From: Pelagicoccus sp. SDUM812005
Lineage (GTDB): Bacteria > Verrucomicrobiota > Verrucomicrobiia > Opitutales > Opitutaceae
Length of the DNA: 64,000 nucleotides
Direction of reading: 5' to 3'
Assembly: GCF_031127875.1 (NCBI RefSeq)
Contig: NZ_JARXIA010000002.1
Span: 330,899 to 394,898, forward strand
Below are positions 28,016-37,411 of the stretch, piece by piece (within the stretch, counting starts at the first letter, position 1; every line of letters begins with the position of its first letter). A program made the position numbers and the translations under genes. A model generated the notes under the pieces. The model did not search any database. It was not told where the DNA came from and was given only the letters and a program-made list of their open reading frames with translations.

Positions 28016-28054
28016 AGCGGAAAGCGCCCTCGGTTGAAGCCGCGAAGTCGTTCG

Positions 28055-30820
28055 CTAAAGAGCGGGAGCCAGCGCCACCCGCAGGCCAAGGGAGTGGAAC
28101 CGGTCGTCAGGGCGGGCGCTATTGCGCTTGGCCGACCGACAAAAGTCCGCCCCTGCCCCCCAGCTGCCGCCGCGAAACACTCGAGTAGTGCCCGAAGCGG
28201 GACCTGACGGATTCTCCTCCGCTCCCGGCGGATAGTTGCCATACCAGTCATGGCACCATTCGCTGAGGTTGCCGTGCATATCAAACAGCCCCCAGGCATT
28301 GGCTTTCCGAACGCCTACCTCTCGGGATCTGTGCCCGCTGTTCTCGACGTACCAGGCCATCGCCTCCAGTTCGTCGCCGCCAAAGGGACCTTCCGATCCC
28401 GCGCGAGAGGCGTACTCCCATTCCGCCTCCGTCGGCAGCCGGTATTCGTAGCCCTCCACTTGACGGCCTTCTCGCCGGGCCTGCTCGTTCAGCCGACGGC
28501 AAAACTCCTGAGCCTCGCTCCAGCTTACCGTATCGACCGGAAGTCGGCCTCCCCCGGACCTAAAGAGCGAAGGATTGCCTCCCATCACTGCCTGCCACTC
28601 GTCTTGCGTCACTTCATGCAGGCCGATCCAAAAGCCCTTCTCCAACGTCACGCGGCGCGAGGACTCATCGTCGCGGCGGCCTTTTTCGTCAGGCGGACTT
28701 CCCATCATGAAGGAACCAGGCTGTATCCAAACTTGCGGGATTCCAACGCCAGGCACTTGGCGCTCCCAAACGCGACCGGGAGGGCCCTCCATGCCAACGA
28801 GCTGCGCCGAAAGGTCCGCCTTTTTCCCAGCCACGGCCACGCCCGAAACGGTGACGCTCTGGTTAAAACGCCGTCGCAACTCGAACTGGACAGGGCCAGG
28901 CGCCAAGCCCTCTAGCAAAAGCGGAGTCTCGCCCAGCTTCCGGCTGCCCTCCCAAACCTCGGCTCCCTCAGGATTGCTGGTTAGGTAAACGGAGGCTTCG
29001 CTCAGATCGAAAGTCCGCTCCACTGTGCCATTCGCCCGCAGCTCGAAATCCCAAGTCTGCGTGGGCCACCCTTCCCGGCTCACCGTCGCTCGGTAGCGCC
29101 CTGCCGGCAAACCGTCGGCTTCCAAGACGTTCTCGGCATCCAACTCGACTGGAGGAGCTTCCGCTTCGAGCTCAAGGCTTCGCAAAGATATCTTCGCCAC
29201 AGCTGGGTTTTGGCCAGAGCCCGTTTCAGCCACCAACCGAGCCGTTCCCTGCGGCGTCTCCACTGTCACCGGCTCAGGCGCGACCGCTCGACTTCGATCG
29301 GTCTCTTCCCCGACGGCGGCCAGCGATTCGCGCTCAGGGAGCTGTTGCAGCTGTTCCAAACGCTCCGCCTCAAGCCGTTCCGCCTCCCGACTTTCCGCTG
29401 CGAGCCTCTCGGCCGCCAGCCGTTCGGCTTCGATACGCTCGGCTTCCAATCGCTCCGCCTCCCATCTCGCTGCTTCCCGCCGTTGCTCCGCCAAGCGTTC
29501 GGCTTCCCTTCGCTCGAGCGCTTCCTGCTCGATGCGGAGCATCTGCGCCGCGGCCGCTTCCTGGGCGAGCCGCTCTTGCTCCGCCTGTTCCTGAACCTCC
29601 GCTGCCGCGGCCGCAGCCAGGGCTTGGCGGTGGTCCCGCACCGGCAACCATGCAAAGAAGTAATAGACCACGCCGAAGACGACGAACAGCAAAACGAACG
29701 CCAGTCGCAGCAGCATGCGCGAGGTGGGTGGCCCGCCATCTTCGGCGTCTTCGAAAGATAGCCTCCGAGCTCCATCCGCGAGGCCCTCGGACTCTCGATC
29801 CGTATCCGCGTCGGCGTCTCCCCGCCGAGACGCCGATTCCTCGTCCTCAACAGCGGCCGTCTCTTGGCGAAAGCCTGCGCTTTCCCGCTCCGGCGGCTCA
29901 GGAACCGGTACCTGAGCCGCTGGGACCAAGCATGGATGGCTACCATCCAAATAGGCTAGGAATTCCTCGCCGCCACTCGGGCGGTCGTCCGCATCCTTAG
30001 CCAAGCAGGCCGCCACCGCCGCTTCCCAGCCCGATGGAATCGAGTCGCCCGCTTGACCCACCTGCAGGCGACGCTCCTTCATCGTAGGCGGAACCTCGCT
30101 TCGAATTTGCTCCTCAAGATCGCCCTCGTGGAAGGGCGGGAGACCGGTGATCAGCTCGTACAGCGTGGCGCCGAGGGCGTAAAAGTCGTCCGAGAAGCGA
30201 GCCGGCTCTCCTGCCAAGAGCTGTGGGCTGGAATAGGCAAGCGAGCCTGCCAAGCTTGCTTGCACCGCCTCCGGGCCGCTCCTCTGCGATAGCTCTGCGG
30301 CCAAGCCCCAACGCGTTATGACGCGGTCCCCTTTCTTGCCCTGCAGGAGAGCTCCCGGTTTCAGGTCGCCGTGGGGCGGCCCGCCTTGGGCTCGAGCATA
30401 GTCCAAGGCCGAGCAAACCTCCTTGACCCACCCCTCCAGATCCGCGGTCTCAAGGACGCGCAGGGGTCGGGTCATGCGTTCTCTCCCTAAGGTGAAGCCT
30501 TCGCGGTACTCGGAGATCAAGGCGTAGAGGCAGCCCTCCCAGCGAAAATCGAGATCGCGGTTGATGCTGCTATGGTCCAGGCCCCAATTGACGCGAGCCT
30601 GTCGCGTTAGCTCGCTCACTGCGTCCTCGTCCAAGCCCAGCGACGTCGGAAGGAACCGGAGCGTGACCCAACTTCGCGATTCCTTGTCCTTGGCGAGCCA
30701 CTCCGCATCGCCTTCGCCGCGGGAGAGCAGTCGCTCCAGCCGATAGCGTCCGCCGAAAACGGTCCGCCCCGGACTGGCGCTGTGGTAGGTAGAATCAGGA
30801 GCTAGCGGGAGGCTTTGCAT
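28055..30820 (-). CDS. Membrane pseudokinase with coiled coil, PEGA and FGE-sulfatase-like domains
   Basis: This 921-aa protein has a Ser/Thr-kinase-like domain at residues 25-290 with most catalytic positions lost. The beta3 Lys is Arg55 (WVTLRFLP), the alphaC Glu is Gln74, HRDxKPxN reads HGDLKPGA (Asn to Ala157), DFG is RWG (170-172), and APE ends in Gln. Asp152 and the DFYALGATLYELITG helix remain. An acidic linker leads to a membrane helix (369-393), an EAERLEAER-type coiled coil (400-490), a PEGA domain (610-675) and a C-terminal formylglycine-generating-enzyme-like domain (690-921; LPTEAEWEYA, GNLSEWCHDW, FRGGSWG). Only one of the two FGE active cysteines is seen. It is co-transcribed with the upstream beta-propeller lipoprotein (51-nt gap). 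Confidence 0.9.
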   Translation of the reverse strand: MQSLPLAPDSTYHSASPGRTVFGGRYRLERLLSRGEGDAEWLAKDKESRSWVTLRFLPTSLGLDEDAVSELTRQARVNWGLDHSSINRDLDFRWEGCLYALISEYREGFTLGRERMTRPLRVLETADLEGWVKEVCSALDYARAQGGPPHGDLKPGALLQGKKGDRVITRWGLAAELSQRSGPEAVQASLAGSLAYSSPQLLAGEPARFSDDFYALGATLYELITGLPPFHEGDLEEQIRSEVPPTMKERRLQVGQAGDSIPSGWEAAVAACLAKDADDRPSGGEEFLAYLDGSHPCLVPAAQVPVPEPPERESAGFRQETAAVEDEESASRRGDADADTDRESEGLADGARRLSFEDAEDGGPPTSRMLLRLAFVLLFVVFGVVYYFFAWLPVRDHRQALAAAAAAEVQEQAEQERLAQEAAAAQMLRIEQEALERREAERLAEQRREAARWEAERLEAERIEAERLAAERLAAESREAERLEAERLEQLQQLPERESLAAVGEETDRSRAVAPEPVTVETPQGTARLVAETGSGQNPAVAKISLRSLELEAEAPPVELDAENVLEADGLPAGRYRATVSREGWPTQTWDFELRANGTVERTFDLSEASVYLTSNPEGAEVWEGSRKLGETPLLLEGLAPGPVQFELRRRFNQSVTVSGVAVAGKKADLSAQLVGMEGPPGRVWERQVPGVGIPQVWIQPGSFMMGSPPDEKGRRDDESSRRVTLEKGFWIGLHEVTQDEWQAVMGGNPSLFRSGGGRLPVDTVSWSEAQEFCRRLNEQARREGRQVEGYEYRLPTEAEWEYASRAGSEGPFGGDELEAMAWYVENSGHRSREVGVRKANAWGLFDMHGNLSEWCHDWYGNYPPGAEENPSGPASGTTRVFRGGSWGAGADFCRSAKRNSARPDDRFHSLGLRVALAPAL

Positions 30821-30871
30821 AATGGGTTATCCAAGAGAGTCCCCGATTTCGCAGAATCCATGCCGGATCGA

Positions 30872-32329
30872 CTACAAACTGAGATCGACGTAGATCCTCC
30901 AAATCGCCCAGCGATGTCCGCGATTAGACAGAAAATAGATCCCTTTCTGGTCCGGAGCAAAGAGGGCGTGGGTGTCAACGGAGCCGTTGGTAGTCAGCTG
31001 CCGCTTGGAGCCTGCGTCGAAATTCATGATCCAAATGTCCTCGTTGGGGCGTCCAGTGGAGTCGAGCCCCTCCCAGGAGCTGTAGGCGATGTATTGGCCG
31101 TCCGGCGACCAGGTTGGAAGCGAGTACGGCTGGATCGGCTTGAACCCGGAGGCCTTGAGCTCGTCAAAAGCAACCCGCTCCTGCTCGTTCAGCGAAGCGT
31201 AGTACTGGGTTTCGATTTCCCGCGCGTTGAGGGTAAGCTGGGTGGAGCTGCTGCCATCCGCGGCCGTTACCCAAAGGTTTCCGTCGGTGCCGATAAACGC
31301 GATGTTCTCACCATCCGGCGAAATGGAAGGCTGCGACCCCCGAATCACCTGCGTCGGGTAGCCGTCCTCTCCCCCCACCGTCCAGACATAGGGTTCGCGC
31401 AGCCGCGGCTCTCCCTCAACCCTGTCCAGTCGGCGCACCTCCATGGCGATCACGCCGTTATTTGCCACCGTCGGTCGCATGACGAGCGATTCACGATTGC
31501 TGACGAATATGTCCGTAAATCCGCTACGCCCAGTGGAACGGATTCTCAATATATCGGAGAGCCCCGTCTGGCGTCTGTTGGAACTGAAAACCAGGTGCTG
31601 GCCATCGGCGGTGTAGGCGGGAAACTTGTCGAGAAACGAATCCGAAGTTAAGTGCTGCAGCCCGCGGGAACCGATTCGCAGGCTCATCAAATTGGACCCG
31701 ACCAGCTCCGAAACCTCGCGCAGCTCCGACTTGCGGCGGGAGACGGGCACTTCAACCGACCGTGTCTCGTAGACGCTTTGCGAAAAAACCATGCGCTCGC
31801 CGTCTGGAGCAATGTCGATCCCCGACACCCCGAGCTCCGAGCCGAAATCGTAAATGAGGGCGGGGGCCGACCCGCCCACTTCCTCGATGTCGTTGAAAGA
31901 CCGGCGCGCAACTGGAGCCGTCGCCCAACGCCCTTGCGGATCGAGCTGCTCCAGCAGGTCCTCGAGCAGCACATAGGCCTTCCGGTCCAGTTCGATGACG
32001 AATTCGCGCTCGCCCGAGGGCGCCGGCGCCCCCTCGTACACGCTGGGGTCGATGCGGGCGACGGTGGGCAGATGGGTTTCCGCCGCTTCGCCGATCGGAG
32101 TGGCCTTAACCTCGTAAAAACGGTCACTTTCGAAGTCGATAGGCAGTTTGACGCCTGTAGAGCGCGGCTTGCCCAACCGGACGGAGTCGCCCGAGGCATT
32201 GGTGGCCGTAAGCTCCGCCTCCTCCGGCGCAGTCCTAAGGTTCAAACTCGATCGGGTGCCGCACGCCGTCAAGGCGAGCAGCAGTAGCGACGCCGTGCAC
32301 TGCCTAGCTTTCGGAATGTAACGTTTCAT
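30872..32329 (-). CDS. TolB-like beta-propeller (PD40) lipoprotein
   Basis: This 485-aa protein starts at ATG 32329; an in-frame TTG lies four codons upstream. A signal peptide ends in the lipobox ALTAC, making Cys23 the lipidated residue. At least five PD40 blades are visible: IAPDGERMVFSQS, FPAYTADGQHLVFSSNR, PSISPDGENIAFIGTDG, PTWSPDGQYIAYSSW and FAPDQKGIYFLSNRG. This resembles the TolB C-terminal propeller but lacks the TolB N-terminal domain and Tol genes. It is first in an operon with the pseudokinase, whose extracytoplasmic PEGA/FGE part could be its partner. Confidence 0.87.
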   Translation of the reverse strand: MKRYIPKARQCTASLLLLALTACGTRSSLNLRTAPEEAELTATNASGDSVRLGKPRSTGVKLPIDFESDRFYEVKATPIGEAAETHLPTVARIDPSVYEGAPAPSGEREFVIELDRKAYVLLEDLLEQLDPQGRWATAPVARRSFNDIEEVGGSAPALIYDFGSELGVSGIDIAPDGERMVFSQSVYETRSVEVPVSRRKSELREVSELVGSNLMSLRIGSRGLQHLTSDSFLDKFPAYTADGQHLVFSSNRRQTGLSDILRIRSTGRSGFTDIFVSNRESLVMRPTVANNGVIAMEVRRLDRVEGEPRLREPYVWTVGGEDGYPTQVIRGSQPSISPDGENIAFIGTDGNLWVTAADGSSSTQLTLNAREIETQYYASLNEQERVAFDELKASGFKPIQPYSLPTWSPDGQYIAYSSWEGLDSTGRPNEDIWIMNFDAGSKRQLTTNGSVDTHALFAPDQKGIYFLSNRGHRWAIWRIYVDLSL

Positions 32330-32555
32330 AAGTTGGCCCAAGTTCGGTTAGATTCTCGTTGTAGGTAAGCCATGCCCGAAAAAAGATCCCTCGAATTGAT
32401 TCACCCCCGAGGGGACGATCTCGCTACTTTTAATTTCCGCAGAGAATGAAGAAGCCGCTCCCTTCCTAAATTCCGACGCCCACCCCACCGCCCCAACTCG
32501 TAACAAACAATATCCTCGCCCTCCTTGGCGAAGCCTCCTGTCCTTCGGGGGCAAC

Positions 32556-33392
32556 ATGAACACACACCGCAGCACTTCGCCTTTTCACCCGATCCGTGCC
32601 GTCGCCATCGACCTCGACGGTACCTTGCTGGCTCCCGACCACTCCATCAGCATGGAAAACCGGGCCGCTATCGCTGCCATGCACGAAGCAGGCGTGGAGA
32701 TCATCCTCGCCTCCGGACGCCACTACCAAAGCATGTTGCCCTTCGCTCGCAGCCTTCCCCAAGTCCGCTACATGGTCTCCGCCCAGGGCGCCTACGCCTC
32801 CGACGTGGACAACACCCAGACCTTCTTCGAATCGCACATGCCCACCGACGCGGCCGAAGCCACCATCGCATTCGGACTGGAAAACAAACTCTCCATCGTC
32901 GCCTACGCCGCCACCGGACTCTACTCCCTCACCCCGCCCTCCCCTTGGCTCGACTACTACACCAAGCTGGCAGGCATCACCCCCACCCCGACCACTCCGG
33001 AAGCCATCTTGAAGGAATCGATCTTCAAGATCGTCTACTTCGAAGCCAGCGAGCGACTCGACGCGGTCCAGCAACTCCCCTTCCTGCGAGACAGCCAGCT
33101 CTACACCGTGCGCTCCATGGAAAACATCTTCGAGCAAGCCGACCCCAAGACCTCAAAAGCGTCCGCTCTCAAGCCCCTCATCGCCCACCTCGGCATCGCC
33201 CCTTCCGAACTCGCGACCTTCGGCGACGGGAACAACGACATCCCAATGTTCGAGTTCTCCGGCTTCTCCGCCGCCATGGACCGAGCCTGGATCTCACCCA
33301 AGGAAGCCGCGACCCTCGTCACCCCCGACGGCCCTCCCGAAACTTCCTTCGCCCGCGCCGTGCAAGCCATGCAGGACTACTACAAGCAATAG
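32556..33392 (+). CDS. HAD-superfamily phosphatase, Cof type
   Basis: This 278-aa cytosolic phosphatase of the Cof/YbjI subgroup of HAD IIB has motif I VAIDLDGTLLAPDHSIS, motif II LASGRHYQSM, motif III Lys in KASALKPLI, and motif IV FGDGNNDIPMFE. The C2B cap lies between residues 90 and 195. Substrates in this group are sugar phosphates, FMN or PLP; the sequence does not tell which. The ATG is at 32556, and ydbH follows 142 nt later. Confidence 0.92.
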   Translation: MNTHRSTSPFHPIRAVAIDLDGTLLAPDHSISMENRAAIAAMHEAGVEIILASGRHYQSMLPFARSLPQVRYMVSAQGAYASDVDNTQTFFESHMPTDAAEATIAFGLENKLSIVAYAATGLYSLTPPSPWLDYYTKLAGITPTPTTPEAILKESIFKIVYFEASERLDAVQQLPFLRDSQLYTVRSMENIFEQADPKTSKASALKPLIAHLGIAPSELATFGDGNNDIPMFEFSGFSAAMDRAWISPKEAATLVTPDGPPETSFARAVQAMQDYYKQ

Positions 33393-33534
33393 CAGGGCCT
33401 GCTGCCCATTCCGGCGGCGAAACCGAACGCCAACCACGGCGCGGCCACTTCTCTCCGCGCAAGATTTCTCAAGGACCTATTGAAAAGCCGGAGCATATCC
33501 GGCAATCATCTGTCGGATCCTCCCACTACGCCCT

Positions 33535-36474
33535 GTGAATCCCCGTCTTCGCAAACTAAGCCGCATCCTGCTCCGAGCGCTCCTCGTCCTAACGGTCTTG
33601 CTGCTGATCGGCGCCGTCGCGCTCTGGGGATTCCGCACCCGGATCGCCACCCACCTCGCCAAGAACTTCCTGCAAGACCAAGGCGTTTCAGATCCCGAGC
33701 TCACCATCACCCAACTGCAGCCGGACTCCCTCACGATCGAGTCCCTCAAGCTCGCGTTCCAAGGCCACGAACTCTCCGGCGACCGCATCGAACTTTCCTT
33801 CGACCTGCGCGACCTCCTCTCCGAATACCGGATAGACGAAGCCATCCTGAGCGGCCTCTCCCTCTCGCTAACACTCCCCGATTCAAGCGAACCTTCTCCT
33901 TCTACCAACGCCCCCCTCCCCCCGCTCAGCGAACTCACCCGCCAGCTGGACCTCACCCCTTTCTTTCCCCTTCCCTTCAATCGTATCCAAATTGTCGATT
34001 CATCCCTGACGCTCTCCAACCTCCCGGAACCGAGCGCCTTCGCCCTAACCGCGACCGCAACCGCACCGCGCCCCGATGCCCTCCAGCTCGAAGCTCGGCT
34101 CGCTCGCCAGAGCGACACCCTCCAGCTCAGCGCCCACCTCTCCAGTCCTCACGACAGCGAGTTCGAAGCAACCCTCCATCTAGAGTATCCCCAATCCTTG
34201 CTCGACTCCTACTATCCAGCGTGGAGCCAGTCCCTACCGGAGCTAAACCGTCTCGCCGCCGGCCCCCTAGACCTAACTGCCAAAATCGCGCCGCCGCTCG
34301 ACAAATCCCCCCGCCTCGAGCTCTCCCTCGAAATCCACGACCTAGATATTGGATACGAAGAAGTCTCCGCCCAGCTCCATCAGCTCAGCGCGAAAACAAC
34401 GCTCACCGACTTCGCCAAAATCCCCCTTCAACTCACCCTAAGCCCGGCTGCCATTACCCGCGAAACGCTTTCGCTCGACTCCCGCGACCCGATCCAACTC
34501 GTCGCCACCATCACCGACTTCAGCGTATTGGATATTCAAACACAGAAGCCCATCTCGTGGAACTACGACTCCGACTACATCCAAGCCGCCAGCTCCCTGC
34601 AACTACGCTACGAACTCGAAAATCCAGCCACCCCCCTGAACGCCAAAGCCGACCAACATCGTTTCACCGCCAACGCATTCGACCTCGCGCCCTTCACCCT
34701 CACCCTTTCGGGCGACACCCAGCAGCTCTCCTTCCAAGCCACCCCCCTAGAGCTCGCAGAAACCAGCCCTGCCACCTTGCGCAACGGAACAGGAACCATC
34801 CAGATTTCGGATACGCCCAGCGACCCGATCCGCATCCACCTCACCGGCGAGCTCCACCCTGCCTCCCTTTCCCTCGCCGGAACCGAAGCCAGCCTCCCCA
34901 CCTCAAGCCTCACCCTCGACACCCAAGTCTACGACACCCGTAGCGAAATCCAGCTCAACCTCTCCGCGTCTCCGGAGGGCCCTCTCGCCAGCTTTCCTCC
35001 AATCGCCACCTTGCAAGGCAGCTACCAACTTATCCTGTCTCTGACCCAACCCGACGACTCCGATACCCTTTCCGGAAACATAAACTTCGACGCATCCAAT
35101 ATCTCGATACAATCCGATTCGCTCAACGGAAATGGCATCGCCATCCAGTCGCAGATCGAATTCCAAGACCTCGACACCGCGCCTCTCGACGCCGACTTCA
35201 AACTCGACGAGGCTTCGCTCACTCCCCTTCTCGCCAACACAACCTTCAATCTCGACTGGCAAGCCAACCAACTTGCAACCCCCGAACTCAAAGCTCAATG
35301 GAGCGGCGGCAGCGTCTCCCTCAAGCCCCAAGCGAGCGAGTGGCTTCTCTCGTCGGCCTTCGGAGCCGGCATCCTCTCCTACGACAAGCTTCGCATCGAA
35401 CAACTCTACCTCGAAAACGAGCTCCACGGCCCGTTGGAAAACCTCGAGGGAAGCTCCTCGCTCTCCGCCATGATTGACGGCACCCCCGTCCAAGCCTCCA
35501 GCCAACAGACTTTAGAAAACCCTCTTTCCAACCTGTCCTTAAACGGCGAATACAGCCTCTCCCCCCTTAGCTTCCAGCATTCCGACCTGCCCGGACGCCT
35601 GGTTCCGGAGCTGTCAGGCATCACCGTATCCGCCGACCTGCAGGCCAAAGGCGCCTTCCACGCCACGGCTGACTCCAGCGACGCAACCCTCTCCCTCACC
35701 CTTCGTGACGGATCCCTGGCCTATCCCGCCTCCCAGCTAAATGCTCGCGGCATCGAGCTCGACCTCGAGCTGGCCTCCCTCGCCCAGCTGGACAGCGGCG
35801 AGCTCAGCTCCACCCTCCGCATCGCCGATATCGAAGCGGGCGACCTGAAATCCATGCAGGCCCAAAGCCGATTCAAGCTCCAAGCCGGGGAACTGCTCGC
35901 CGTCGACTTCGCCACCCTATCGCTCTTCGGTGGACAAGCCCACCTCCGCTCCGCCCAAATCCCCATCGACGGCACCGACTTCCAAAGCGCCCTCGACCTC
36001 GACCAGTTCGACCTCGGCCAAATCACCAGCTACATCGACTTCTTCGACGGACGCATGCAAGGCAAGGTGAGTGGACAACTGCCCTTCCGCCTCAAGGACG
36101 GCAGCTTCGAACTGCTGCGCGGGGAGCTGCGACTGCCCGACGGCGCTCCCGCCTCCCTCCGCTACAATACTCGCGGCCTGCTCACCCAAGATTCCGCCGA
36201 CACCCCTACCCAAAAGCCAAGCTTCTCCGATCGCCTCCTCAAGTTCCTCAAGATCGATCCCGAAAAGGCGGCCGAACAAGCCCTCGGAAACATCACCATC
36301 ACGAAATTCTACGCCGACCTCTTCCCCGAGAACGAACCCGACACCCCTATAAAAATCCAGATCGGCGGCACCGCCCACACCGACCTCGGCGACGTTCCCG
36401 TCGTGATCGCCACCGAACTCCACGGATCGCTCACCGAACTCTACAACTTTGTCATCCGCCTCAATTCTCTTTGA
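33535..36474 (+). CDS. ydbH: YdbH-like intermembrane lipid-transport (AsmA-like) protein
   Basis: This 979-aa protein has one N-terminal membrane anchor (LLRALLVLTVLLLIGAVALW) and a very long beta-rich periplasmic part typical of AsmA-like bridge proteins. The C-terminus carries the YdbH/dicarboxylate-transport-domain features (LRYNTRGLL, ITITKFYADLFP, then TELHGSLTELYNFVIRLNSL). In E. coli YdbH acts with TamB and YhdP to carry phospholipids to the outer membrane and works with lipoprotein YnbE and YdbL. Both partners follow here (36583, 36811). It begins with GTG 33535. Length exceeds E. coli YdbH (about 880 aa). Confidence 0.9.
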   Translation: MNPRLRKLSRILLRALLVLTVLLLIGAVALWGFRTRIATHLAKNFLQDQGVSDPELTITQLQPDSLTIESLKLAFQGHELSGDRIELSFDLRDLLSEYRIDEAILSGLSLSLTLPDSSEPSPSTNAPLPPLSELTRQLDLTPFFPLPFNRIQIVDSSLTLSNLPEPSAFALTATATAPRPDALQLEARLARQSDTLQLSAHLSSPHDSEFEATLHLEYPQSLLDSYYPAWSQSLPELNRLAAGPLDLTAKIAPPLDKSPRLELSLEIHDLDIGYEEVSAQLHQLSAKTTLTDFAKIPLQLTLSPAAITRETLSLDSRDPIQLVATITDFSVLDIQTQKPISWNYDSDYIQAASSLQLRYELENPATPLNAKADQHRFTANAFDLAPFTLTLSGDTQQLSFQATPLELAETSPATLRNGTGTIQISDTPSDPIRIHLTGELHPASLSLAGTEASLPTSSLTLDTQVYDTRSEIQLNLSASPEGPLASFPPIATLQGSYQLILSLTQPDDSDTLSGNINFDASNISIQSDSLNGNGIAIQSQIEFQDLDTAPLDADFKLDEASLTPLLANTTFNLDWQANQLATPELKAQWSGGSVSLKPQASEWLLSSAFGAGILSYDKLRIEQLYLENELHGPLENLEGSSSLSAMIDGTPVQASSQQTLENPLSNLSLNGEYSLSPLSFQHSDLPGRLVPELSGITVSADLQAKGAFHATADSSDATLSLTLRDGSLAYPASQLNARGIELDLELASLAQLDSGELSSTLRIADIEAGDLKSMQAQSRFKLQAGELLAVDFATLSLFGGQAHLRSAQIPIDGTDFQSALDLDQFDLGQITSYIDFFDGRMQGKVSGQLPFRLKDGSFELLRGELRLPDGAPASLRYNTRGLLTQDSADTPTQKPSFSDRLLKFLKIDPEKAAEQALGNITITKFYADLFPENEPDTPIKIQIGGTAHTDLGDVPVVIATELHGSLTELYNFVIRLNSL

Positions 36475-36582
36475 ATTTTGGAGCGTGCGCCACCGTCTAT
36501 TCTCCTACAAGCTACCCACCATCCGAAACAAGCCTCCCACGCCGCGGTCCCAAACAACACTTTACCAACCCAATCCAGTCTC

Positions 36583-36783
36583 GTGAAATCAACCATCGCC
36601 CTCACCTCCCTCGCGCTCGTCGCGATCGCCAGTTCCGGCTGCATCAACGTGCGCACCCATAGCAGCTTCGATCCGATCTATATGAACCTCACCATCGACC
36701 TCCGCGTTAAGCTCCAGAAGGAACTCGCCGACGTCTTCGGGGATATCGACGCCGCCTCCACCACCGTCAACGAATCTGAATAG
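36583..36783 (+). CDS. ynbE: YnbE-like outer-membrane lipoprotein
   Basis: This 66-aa lipoprotein starts at GTG 36583 (read as MKSTIALTSLALVAIASSG then CINVRTH). The lipobox is ASSGC. The short mature part contains FDPIYMNLTIDLRVKLQKE, typical of YnbE. In E. coli YnbE sits in the outer membrane and completes the YdbH bridge. It lies between ydbH and ydbL with gaps of 108 and 27 nt. Upstream in-frame codons (from 36478) lack signal-peptide character and are rejected as coding. Confidence 0.9.
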   Translation: MKSTIALTSLALVAIASSGCINVRTHSSFDPIYMNLTIDLRVKLQKELADVFGDIDAASTTVNESE

Positions 36784-36810
36784 CATCACCACCTCACCGT
36801 CCAAACGACC

Positions 36811-37203
36811 ATGAAAACACTTTCCATCGCCCGTTTCCTCCCCCTTTTCGCCCTGCTCTTCGCCCTCGTCCCTAGCTTCGCCTCCGCCCAGTCCGCCGAC
36901 GAGGAAGCCATCAAGCAACGCATCATCGATCGCGTCGCCAGCGTCGACGCCCTCAAGCTCGCCGGCAAAGTCGGCGAAAACAATTCCGGACTGCTCGAGC
37001 AACGAGCCATGCTCAAGCCCGACGAGACCAAGCTCATGAATGCGGAAAACGCAGACCGCCGCGCCCTCTACACCCTCGTCGGCCAGCGCCTGGGCCTCAC
37101 CTCCACCGTAGTCGGCCAAGGCCGCGCCGAAGAGCTCCGCAAGAAGTCCGCTCCCGGCGTTTGGATACAAGCCCCCGACGGAGCCTGGTCGAAAAAAGGA
37201 TAA
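36811..37203 (+). CDS. ydbL: YdbL-family (DUF1318) periplasmic protein
   Basis: This 130-aa protein has a cleavable signal peptide (residues 1-26, ending SFASAQ) and the DUF1318 core: IKQRIIDRVASVDALKLAGK, VGENNSGLLEQR, and ADRRALYTLVGQRLG followed by the C-terminal APGVWIQAPDGAW. YdbL modulates assembly or function of the YdbH-YnbE bridge. It completes the ydbH-ynbE-ydbL operon in the E. coli gene order. Confidence 0.9.
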   Translation: MKTLSIARFLPLFALLFALVPSFASAQSADEEAIKQRIIDRVASVDALKLAGKVGENNSGLLEQRAMLKPDETKLMNAENADRRALYTLVGQRLGLTSTVVGQGRAEELRKKSAPGVWIQAPDGAWSKKG

Positions 37204-37216
37204 CAACGCCCAACAC

Positions 37217-37279
37217 GCAGCGCGGAGCTTTCATGTCCGCAATAGCCTTGGCGAAGCAGGAAGCCTGCGACCGCGCTGC
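37217..37279. repeat. 63-bp element with 9-bp perfect terminal inverted repeats
   Basis: GCAGCGCGG (37217-37225) and CCGCGCTGC (37271-37279) bracket 45 bp in the 208-nt gap between ydbL and trkA. Inside, AGCTTTCATG and AGCAGGAAGCCTGC echo parts of the REP-like element at 52338. No coding signal is seen. The rest of the gap (37280-37411) holds nothing I can identify except the presumed trkA promoter region. Confidence 0.5.
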
Positions 37280-37411
37280 AAGATCCCTTGCGGGCTGAAG
37301 CGCCCCCGCCCCCAGGCGCATCCCCCTAGGCCTGCCGTCCGTGAGCGCGGCAGACCTCACCCAAAAGCAATTCTTGCTCAGCAAGGTCCGATCGCCTAAA
37401 CGCTCTCTCTA

